Source: Streptomyces drozdowiczii (GTDB lineage: Bacteria; Actinomycetota; Actinomycetes; Streptomycetales; Streptomycetaceae). From it: a stretch of DNA of 64,000 bases. Below the pieces are notes generated by a model. The model did no database searches. It had not been told where the DNA came from and saw nothing but the letters and a program-made list of their open reading frames with translations. The stretch lies in the NCBI RefSeq assembly GCF_026167665.1, contig NZ_CP098740.1:5704001-5768000 (forward strand), in the 5' to 3' direction. Shown here one piece after another: positions 52,070 to 64,000 of this stretch (the stretch's first letter is position 1; each line of letters begins with the position of its first letter). A program made the position numbers and the translations under genes.

Positions 52070-53068
52070 CTAGCGGCCGGCCAGCAGGGTGAGCGTGTCG
52101 ATCACCCGGTTGGAGAAGCCCCACTCGTTGTCGTACCACGCGGACACCTTGATGTGGCGTCCGTCGACCCGGGTGAGCTCCGAGTCGAAGATGGAGGACG
52201 CCGGGTTGCCGGTGATGTCGGCCGACACGAGCGGGTCCTCGGAGTATTCGAGTACGCCCGCGAGCGGGCCCTCGGCCGCGGTCCGGTAGGCGTCGAGCAC
52301 CTGATCCCGCGTCACGTCCCGTGCCACGGTGGTGTTCAGCTCCACGATCGACCCCACCGGGACCGGCACCCGGATGGAGTCGCCCGACAGCTTGCCGTCC
52401 AGCCGGGGCAGCACGAGCCCGATGGCCTTCGCGGCACCGGTCGTGGTCGGCACGATGTTCACGCCGGCGGCACGGGCGCGGCGGGCGTCGCGGTGCGGGC
52501 CGTCCTGGAGGTTCTGCTCCTGGGTGTAGGCGTGCACGGTCGTCATGAAGCCGTGCTCGATCCCGGCGAGGTCGTCCAGGACCTTGGCCAGCGGGGCGAG
52601 CGCGTTGGTGGTGCAGGAGGCGTTCGACACGATCGTGTGCAGCTCGGGGTCGTACGCGTCGCTGTTGACGCCGTACGCGAGCGTCACGTCCGCCCCGTCC
52701 GAGGGAGCGGCGACCAGCACCCGCTTCGCTCCGGCGTCCAGGTGGGCGCGGGCGGCCTTCGCCGAGGTGAAGCGGCCGGTGGCCTCCACGGCGATGTCGA
52801 CGCCCAGCTCCGCCCAGGGCAGCCGCGCGGGCTCCCGCTCGGCGAGCACCTTGATGCGCCGGCCGTCCACGACGAGGGTGTCCCCGTCCACGGTGACCGG
52901 GCGGCCCAGCCGGCCCGCGGTGGTGTCGAACGCCAGCAGCCGGGCGAGGGTGGCGGGCTCGGAGAGGTCGTTGACGGCGACCAGGTCGAGGTCGCTGTCG
53001 CGTTCGAGCAGCGCGCGCAGCACGTTGCGCCCGATGCGGCCGAATCCGTTGATGGCGATGCGAGTCAT
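52070..53068 (-). CDS. gap: Type I glyceraldehyde-3-phosphate dehydrogenase
   Basis: A 332-residue GAPDH. NAD-binding INGFGRIGRNVLRALLE at the N-terminus, catalytic Cys152 in VSNASCTTNALAPL, and the His-containing TTVHAYTQEQNLQDGPHRD; C-terminal VSAWYDNEWGFSNRVIDTL. Residue 34 is Asp in the AVNDLSEP segment, pointing to NAD+ rather than NADP+. It catalyses the phosphorylating oxidation of glyceraldehyde-3-phosphate. ATG 53068 behind GAAGGGACATCTCAC. Streptomycetes usually hold several gap copies; it is not in a pgk-tpi operon here, so a secondary isozyme is possible. Confidence 0.95.
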   Translation of the reverse strand: MTRIAINGFGRIGRNVLRALLERDSDLDLVAVNDLSEPATLARLLAFDTTAGRLGRPVTVDGDTLVVDGRRIKVLAEREPARLPWAELGVDIAVEATGRFTSAKAARAHLDAGAKRVLVAAPSDGADVTLAYGVNSDAYDPELHTIVSNASCTTNALAPLAKVLDDLAGIEHGFMTTVHAYTQEQNLQDGPHRDARRARAAGVNIVPTTTGAAKAIGLVLPRLDGKLSGDSIRVPVPVGSIVELNTTVARDVTRDQVLDAYRTAAEGPLAGVLEYSEDPLVSADITGNPASSIFDSELTRVDGRHIKVSAWYDNEWGFSNRVIDTLTLLAGR

Positions 53069-53224
53069 GTGAGATGTCCCTTCTCTCTTCGCCCTCCACG
53101 ATCGCGCTCGCCGCGCGCCCCGGACAGCGGCGTGATCGCCACGGTCCGCAAGGATCCCGCCAGCCGGGAGCGGCGCGGGTATGCCCCCCTTCGCCCTCGA
53201 TGTGCCCCCGGGCGGCCGTACCTT

Positions 53225-54174
53225 CTATTCGCCCCGGGCGAAGGTGCGCCGGTATTCGCTCGGGGTGGTGCCCAGGATGCGCTGGAAGTGCAGTCGCAGG
53301 TTCGCGCCGGTCCCGAGCCCCACGTCGGCGGCGATCTGCTCGACGGCCCGCTCCGAGCGTTCGAGGAGCTCGCGGGCCATGTCGACGCGGGCCCGCATCA
53401 CCCACTGCATCGGGGTGTACCCGGTGTCCTCCGCGAACCGCCGCGAGAACGTGCGGGGCGAGACCGCCGCGTGCCGGGCCAGCGTGTCCAGGGTCAGCGG
53501 CTCGCCGAGCCGGTGCAGCGCCCATTCCCGGGTGGCCGCGAACCGCTCGCCCAGCGGCTCGGGCACGCTGCGCGGCACGTACTGCGCCTGCCCGCCGCTG
53601 CGGTACGGGGCCGCGACGAGCCGCCGGGCCGCGTGGTTGGACGCGGCGATGCCGAGGTCGCCGCGGAGGACGTGCAGGCAGAGGTCGATCCCGGACGCGG
53701 CGCCGGCCGAGGTGAGGACGCTGCCCTCGTCGACGAACAGCACGTTCTCGTCCACCCGGACCAACGGGTACTTCGCGGCGAGCGCGCGCGTGTAGTGCCA
53801 GTGCGTGGTGGCCCGGCGGCCGTCGAGCAGGCCGGTCGCGGCGAGCGCGAACGCCCCGGTCGAGATGGCGGCGAGCCGCGCCCCGCGCGCGTGGGCGGCG
53901 ACCAGCGCCTCGATCACGGCCCGGGGCGGATCCTCCCGGTCCGGCTGCCGGTACCCGGGTACGAAGACGATGTCCGCCCAGGCCAGCGCGGCGAGCCCGT
54001 GCGTGACGTGGTACGCGAGACCGTCGCCGCCGGTTACGAGCCCGGGGGCCGCCCCGCAGACCCGTACCTCGTACGGCATGCTCGCCCGGGTCGTGAACAC
54101 CTGGGCCGGGATGCCCACATCGAGCGGCTTGGCCCCGTCGAGGACGAGGACGGCGACGCGGTGCAGCCGCTCCA

Positions 54175-54175
<1 letters not shown>
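53225..54175 (-). CDS. GlxA family transcriptional regulator (DJ-1/GATase1 + AraC)
   Basis: A 316-residue regulator. The N-terminal ~190 residues are a DJ-1/PfpI-like domain (HRVAVLVLDGAKPLDVGIPA, DIVFVPGYRQPDR, with AAISTGAFALAATGLLDGRR, where the usual nucleophile Cys position is Thr/Gly). The C-terminal ~100 are an AraC double HTH (LTLDTLARHAAVSPRTFSRR, VEQIAADVGLGTGANLRLHF). It is an effector-binding activator of unknown target. ATG 54175 overlaps the VOC stop (ATGA), so the pair is one unit and the VOC protein may be its co-regulated enzyme. Confidence 0.9.
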
Positions 54176-56886
<2,711 letters not shown>

Positions 56887-56890
<4 letters not shown>

Positions 56891-57789
56891 CGACGGCGCG
56901 GAAGCACACCGCACTCCCGAAGGCGCAGATCCTCATCGAGGCCCTGCCCTGGCTGACCCGGCACAACGGCAAGACCGTCGTCATCAAGTTCGGCGGCAAC
57001 GCCATGATCGACGAGGAGCTGAAGGCCGCCTTCGCCCAGGACGTCGTCTTCCTGCGGCACGCCGGCCTCAAGCCCGTCGTCGTGCACGGCGGCGGCCCCC
57101 AGATCAGCGCCCAGCTCGACAAGCAGGGCCTGGTCAGCGAGTTCAAGGCCGGCCTGCGCGTCACCACGCCCGAGGCGATGGACGTCGTCCGCATGGTGCT
57201 CGCCGGCCAGGTCCAGCGCGAGCTGGTCGGCCTGCTCAACCAGCACGGGCCGCTCGCCGTCGGCATGACCGGCGAGGACGCCCACACCATCACCGCCATA
57301 CAGCACCGGCCCACCATCGACGGCGAGCTCGTCGACATCGGCCGGGTCGGCGAGATCACCGCCATCGACACCGGCGCCATCCAGGCCCTGCTGGACGACG
57401 GCCGCATCCCGGTCATCTCCTCCATCGCCCGGTCCGCCGACGACAACCACGTCTACAACGTCAACGCCGACACCGCGGCCGCCGCACTCGCCGCCGCGCT
57501 GAACGCCGAGACGCTGATGGTCCTCACCGACGTCGAGGGCCTGTACGAGGACTGGCCCAACAGCGACGACGTGATCAGCCGGCTCACCGCCACCGAGCTG
57601 GAGAAGCTGCTGCCCGAGCTGTCCAGCGGCATGGTGCCCAAGATGCAGGGCTGCCTGCACGCCGTACGCAACGGAGTGGAGACCGCCCGCGTCATCGACG
57701 GCCGGGTCCAGCACTCGATCCTGCTGGAGATCTTCACCGACGAGGGAATCGGCACGATGGTCGTGCCCGACGCACAGGGGGAGTCATGA
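56887..57789 (+). CDS. argB: Acetylglutamate kinase
   Basis: A 300-residue amino-acid kinase. Phosphate-loop [15 protein letters not shown] and [20 protein letters not shown]; substrate-binding [18 protein letters not shown]-terminal [20 protein letters not shown] with the catalytic Lys. An N-terminal helix of ~25 residues, typical of arginine-inhibited hexameric forms, suggests feedback inhibition. It makes N-acetylglutamyl-phosphate for ArgC. Overlaps both neighbours by 4 nt. Confidence 0.97.
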
Positions 57790-58997
57790 GCAACGCCGAG
57801 CTTTCGCGGCGGTGGCAGCACGCACTGATGGACAACTACGGCACCCCGAAGCTGTCCCTCGTGCGCGGCGAGGGCGCCCGCGTCTGGGACGCGGACGGCA
57901 CCGAGTACCTCGACTTCGTCGGCGGCATCGCGGTCAACGCCCTGGGTCACGCCCACCCGGCCGTGGTGGAGGCGGTCACCGCCCAGATCTCCACCCTCGG
58001 CCACGTCTCCAACCTGTACATCGCCGAACCCCCCGTCGCGCTCGCCGAACGGCTCCTCGCGCTCTTCGGCCGGACCGGCAAGGTCTACTTCTGCAACTCG
58101 GGCGCCGAGGCCAACGAGGCCGCCTTCAAGATCGGCCGGCTGACCGGGCGCACCCACATGGTCGCCACCGACGGCGGCTTCCACGGCCGGACCATGGGCG
58201 CCCTCGCGCTCACCGGCCAGCCCAAGAAGCGCGAGGCGTTCACCCCGCTCCCCGGCGACGTCACCCATGTGCCGTACGGGGACGTGGAGGCGCTGCGGTC
58301 CGCCGTCACCACCGAGACCGCGCTGGTGATCATCGAGCCGGTGCAGGGCGAGAACGGCGTCGTCGTCCCGCCCAAGGGCTATCTGGAGGCGGCCCGGGAG
58401 ATCACCCGGGCCACCGGCACCCTGCTCGTCCTCGACGAGGTCCAGACCGGCATCGGCCGGTGCGGTACGTGGTTCGAGCACCAGGCCCACCAGGGCGTCG
58501 AGCCCGACGTCGTGACCCTCGCCAAGGGGCTCGGCGCCGGACTCCCGATCGGCGCCACGGTCGCCTTCGGCGCGGCGGCCGACCTGCTCGAACCCGGCCA
58601 GCACGGTACGACGTTCGGCGGCAACCCGGTCGCCTGCGCCGCCGGCCTCGCGGTCCTGGACACCCTGGCCGCCGACGGCGCCCTCGACCAGGTCAAGCGG
58701 CTCGGCGAGCGCATCCGGGAGGGCGTGGAGGCGCTGAACCACCCGCTGGTCTCCCATGTCCGGGGCTCCGGGCTGCTGCTGGGTATCGTGCTCACCGAGC
58801 CCCTCGCGCCCCAGGCGCAACAGGCGGCTCAGGGGGCCGGCCTCCTGGTGAACGCGCCCGCGCCCGATGTCCTGCGGCTGATGCCGCCGCTGACCATCGG
58901 CGACGCGGAGGTGGACGCGTTCCTCCGGGCGCTGCCGGGTGCCCTCGACGCGGCATACGGGGACGGACGATCCGGAGAGAAGCACTCCGGAGAATGA
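57786..58997 (+). CDS. argD: Acetylornithine aminotransferase
   Basis: A 403-residue class III PLP aminotransferase. PLP-phosphate [38 protein letters not shown] (cofactor Asp); PLP lysine in [40 protein letters not shown]. It converts N-acetylglutamate semialdehyde to N-acetylornithine. It may also serve lysine-type substrates in some species. Overlaps argB by 4 nt; argR follows 10 nt later. Confidence 0.97.
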   Translation: MSNAELSRRWQHALMDNYGTPKLSLVRGEGARVWDADGTEYLDFVGGIAVNALGHAHPAVVEAVTAQISTLGHVSNLYIAEPPVALAERLLALFGRTGKVYFCNSGAEANEAAFKIGRLTGRTHMVATDGGFHGRTMGALALTGQPKKREAFTPLPGDVTHVPYGDVEALRSAVTTETALVIIEPVQGENGVVVPPKGYLEAAREITRATGTLLVLDEVQTGIGRCGTWFEHQAHQGVEPDVVTLAKGLGAGLPIGATVAFGAAADLLEPGQHGTTFGGNPVACAAGLAVLDTLAADGALDQVKRLGERIREGVEALNHPLVSHVRGSGLLLGIVLTEPLAPQAQQAAQGAGLLVNAPAPDVLRLMPPLTIGDAEVDAFLRALPGALDAAYGDGRSGEKHSGE

Positions 58998-59007
58998 GGC
59001 GACGACG

Positions 59008-59544
59008 ATGACCGAGGCGCAGGATTCCGAGTTCGGCGGGCCTTCGGTGCCGCAGACCCGCACGGCGCGCCACCGCCGGATCGTGGACATCCTCAACCGG
59101 CAGCCGGTGCGCTCGCAGAGCCAGCTGGCCAAGCTCCTCAGCGACGACGGGCTGAGCGTCACTCAGGCGACGCTCTCCCGGGACCTGGACGAGCTGGGCG
59201 CGGTGAAGATCCGCAACACCGGCGGCGAGCTGATCTACGCGGTGCCCAGCGAGGGCGGTTTCCGCACCCCGCAGGCGCCGCTCGGCGGCTCCGCCAAGGA
59301 GGAGCGGATGCGCAGGCTCTCCGCCGAGCTGCTGATCTCGGCGGAGGCCTCGGCCAACCTGGTGGTGCTGCGTACGCCGCCGGGCGCCGCGCAGTTCCTC
59401 GCCTCGGCCATCGACCAGGCCGAACTGCACGACATCCTCGGCACCATCGCGGGCGACGACACGCTCATGCTGATCAGCCGCGATCCGGCCGGCGGGCAGG
59501 CGCTCGCCGACCATCTGCTGCGGCTCGCGCAGAACGAGCGTTAG
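59008..59544 (+). CDS. argR: Arginine repressor
   Basis: A 178-residue ArgR. N-terminal winged helix ([40 protein letters not shown]); C-terminal hexamerisation and arginine-binding domain ([20 protein letters not shown], and [16 protein letters not shown] with Asp for arginine). It represses argC and argH through the ARG boxes seen in this window. ATG 59008 follows the argD stop after 10 nt. Its stop overlaps the convergent transpeptidase stop by 4 nt. Confidence 0.96.
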   Translation: MTEAQDSEFGGPSVPQTRTARHRRIVDILNRQPVRSQSQLAKLLSDDGLSVTQATLSRDLDELGAVKIRNTGGELIYAVPSEGGFRTPQAPLGGSAKEERMRRLSAELLISAEASANLVVLRTPPGAAQFLASAIDQAELHDILGTIAGDDTLMLISRDPAGGQALADHLLRLAQNER

Positions 59545-60248
59545 TAGTTGGTGATCGCGGTGGCGCCGGCGACGGTGCCGATCGCGATGTGCGGGCTGCG
59601 GGCCGGGTCGGCCCAGGCCAGGATGCGGTCCATCGCGTCCGCCGGTACGGAGACGCAACCGGCGGTCGCCCCGGACCCGTTGACGTGCAGGAAGATCCCG
59701 GCGCCCCGGCCGCGTACCGGCTTGTCGTAGTTGAAGCCGATGACGAGCGCGCGGGCGTACTGCGTGGGGTACGCGGTGATCTGCTCGGACTCCGAGGCCC
59801 GGCAGTCCGAGGGCAGCGGCTCGACCCAGCGGTTGTAGGCGGCGGCCTCGTTGTCCTCGCACCACCAGGACTTGGTGGTGGCCTGCCGGTACGAGTAGCG
59901 CGTGCCGGCGGGCGCGGCCTTGACCCCGAAGGCGTACGGCAGGTCGTAGAGGCCGGTCGGCGTCGTGTACGTGCTCTGCTGCCGGGTGCTGCCCTCGGTG
60001 AGCCCCTTCGAGCCGAACCGGGCGGCGGCGGTCCCGGCGGCGACCCACTTCCCGTCCCGCAGGTCCCACCAGGTGAGGGTGCCGGCGGTGGACGAGGTGG
60101 AATCCGCCATGGCGGTGATCAGCTGGGTGCCGCCGCCCGTGTCGGCGAGCCGATGGGGCAGCGGGGCGGTGGCCAGCGGGGGCCGGCCGGCCCCGACGAC
60201 GGTGCCGAGGGCGAGCAGAACGGCGGCGGTGGTCATAAGTCTTCGCAT
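59541..60248 (-). CDS. Secreted L,D-transpeptidase-like protein (YkuD fold)
   Basis: A 235-residue exported protein with a signal peptide (~1-26, [20 protein letters not shown]). The YkuD-type catalytic segment is [20 protein letters not shown]: conserved His and Cys separated by the usual spacing, with Ser/Gly before Cys; the canonical Arg after GC[IV] is Ser here, as in some streptomycete members. It could form 3-3 peptidoglycan cross-links or attach proteins. Four other Cys/Trp residues ([16 protein letters not shown]) may form a disulfide. Not operonic with argR. Confidence 0.85.
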   Translation of the reverse strand: MRRLMTTAAVLLALGTVVGAGRPPLATAPLPHRLADTGGGTQLITAMADSTSSTAGTLTWWDLRDGKWVAAGTAAARFGSKGLTEGSTRQQSTYTTPTGLYDLPYAFGVKAAPAGTRYSYRQATTKSWWCEDNEAAAYNRWVEPLPSDCRASESEQITAYPTQYARALVIGFNYDKPVRGRGAGIFLHVNGSGATAGCVSVPADAMDRILAWADPARSPHIAIGTVAGATAITNY

Positions 60249-60297
60249 GCCAGGGACTTTAGGCGCCTCACCGTTCGGCCGCCCCCCAAACGCCCCG

Positions 60298-63049
<2,752 letters not shown>

Positions 63050-63114
63050 CCGGAGAGGCATCGCGGGCTACGTTGAAGGGTAGGCGCGTCCTGCCCGACG
63101 ACGAGGAGCCCGCG

Positions 63115-64000
63115 ATGCCGTTCGCCCGACTGTCCGAAGCGACCACCCCCACCGCCCACATCGGGCTCGGCCTGGCCGCCGTCGGCCGGCCCGGCTACAT
63201 CAACCTCCACCGCGACCGCGACCTGCCCCAGGACCGCTCGCCCGACGCCCTGCGCGACCGTACGCACGAACTCCTCGACGCCGCCTACGCGCAGGGCGTC
63301 CGCTATTTCGACGCAGCCCGCTCCTACGGGCGCGCCGAGGAGTTCCTGGCCGGCTGGCTGGCCGCGCACCCCGAGGCGGACGACGTCGTCGTCGGCAGCA
63401 AATGGGGCTACACCTACACCGCCGACTGGGGCCTCGACGCGGAGACGCACGAGGTCAAGGACCACAGCCTCGCCGCGTTCGAACGCCAGCGCGCCGAGAC
63501 CGCCGCCCTGCTGGGCGACCGGCTGGACCTCTACCAGATCCACTCGGTCACCCCGGACAGCCCGGCGCTCACCGACAAGGAGCTGCACGCCCGCCTCGCC
63601 GAACTGGCCGCGCAGGGCGTCAGCGTCGGCATCTCCACCAGCGGCCCCGCCCAGGCCGAGGCGATCCTCGCCGCCCTCGCCGTCACGGTCGACGGCGCCC
63701 CCCTCTTCCGTACGGTCCAGGCCACCTACAACGCGCTGGAGACCTCGGCGGGCCCCGCGCTCGCCGAGGCGCACGCGGCCGGGCTGACCGTCATCGTCAA
63801 GGAGGGCATGGCCAACGGCAGGCTCGCCGGCGACCAGGTGCCCGCCGTCGTGCGGGAGATCGCGGACGAGGAGGGGCTTGGGGCCGACGCGGTCGCCCTC
63901 GCCCTGGTGCTCCACCAGCCGTGGGCCGGCGTCGTGCTCTCCGGTGCGGCCACCGTCGCCCAGCTCTCCGGCAACCTCCACGCGGCCGTCCCCGTACTCG
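63115..64000 (+). CDS. Aldo/keto reductase (3' end outside the window)
   Basis: The frame is open from ATG 63115 to the right edge, giving at least 295 residues. AKR features: IGLGLAAVGRPGYINLHRDR at the N-terminus, VRYFDAARSYGRAEEFLAGW (Asp and Tyr of the catalytic tetrad), DDVVVGSKWGYTYTAD (Lys), and DRLDLYQIHSVTPDS (His). NADPH-dependent reduction of carbonyls is expected; the substrate is unknown. ATG follows GAGGAGCCCGCG. Separate unit, 65 nt after argH. Confidence 0.85.
   Translation, partial: MPFARLSEATTPTAHIGLGLAAVGRPGYINLHRDRDLPQDRSPDALRDRTHELLDAAYAQGVRYFDAARSYGRAEEFLAGWLAAHPEADDVVVGSKWGYTYTADWGLDAETHEVKDHSLAAFERQRAETAALLGDRLDLYQIHSVTPDSPALTDKELHARLAELAAQGVSVGISTSGPAQAEAILAALAVTVDGAPLFRTVQATYNALETSAGPALAEAHAAGLTVIVKEGMANGRLAGDQVPAVVREIADEEGLGADAVALALVLHQPWAGVVLSGAATVAQLSGNLHAAVPVL

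Overview
This window is chromosomal DNA from a Streptomyces-like actinomycete. Evidence: very high G+C with strong G/C third-position bias, frequent GTG starts, ATGA start/stop overlaps, leaderless promoters, and typical families (SPW-repeat, DUF1844, DUF1918, DUF2510, DUF5997, mycosin, DUF1295). Gene content and order (helicase, betaine transporter, infC-rpmI-rplT, pheST, argCJBDR, argH) look like a conserved chromosomal core. I see no insertion sequence, prophage, CRISPR array, tRNA or rRNA.

1-11 kb: the end of a HelY-type helicase gene, an SPW-repeat membrane protein, then a SigK regulon. An ECF sigma factor with an RskA-type anti-sigma factor sits convergent to a five-gene operon (FAD amine-oxidase-like protein, DUF1365, two cyclopropane-synthase-like methyltransferases, DUF1295). 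This matches the gene set I recall from Mycobacterium tuberculosis Rv0444c-Rv0449c. A divergent pair encodes a membrane molybdopterin oxidoreductase and a fasciclin lipoprotein (MPT70/83 type). Three promoters, one before each unit, share CCAATCC-N15-(C/A)CGAAT, so the locus defines its own regulon.

11-31 kb: a PadR-controlled drug-type ABC exporter, a siderophore-interacting protein behind an iron box, a 5'-3' exonuclease, a glycine-betaine-type ABC transporter whose permease is fused to two tandem substrate-binding domains, an XRE-cupin regulator, a metallo-cofactor-binding protein, a TDT-family transporter with divergent LysR, GNAT/kinase genes, an alanine-racemase-fold enzyme, a mycosin with a membrane partner, an SseB-like protein and an aquaporin-family channel. 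31-39 kb: translation genes. infC has a structured attenuator leader and a probable ATC start, followed by rpmI, rplT, an rRNA methyltransferase, a PAS histidine kinase and pheST.

39-54 kb: regulators and housekeeping enzymes. These include a TPR regulator behind a palindrome, a NUDIX enzyme, 3-hydroxyacyl-CoA dehydrogenase, a Tat-exported glycosidase-like protein, a MocR regulator and EamA transporter whose start codons overlap divergently, a degenerate histidine phosphatase, a Clp_N/HTH protein behind a double palindrome, cyclophilin, a seven-repeat FG-GAP protein and GAPDH. 54-64 kb: arginine biosynthesis argCJBD-argR, an L,D-transpeptidase, a HEAT-like protein, argH, and the start of an aldo/keto reductase gene. 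argC and argH have similar ArgR boxes laid over their promoters.

Five otherwise normal genes carry an apparent single-base deletion in a G/C homopolymer (5481-5484, 7625-7628, 10242-10246, 32268-32271, 49156-49160). One of them is infC, which is normally essential, so base-calling or assembly error is likelier than five real mutations. I annotate these genes across the break. Locus names from other genomes are from memory, not from a search.
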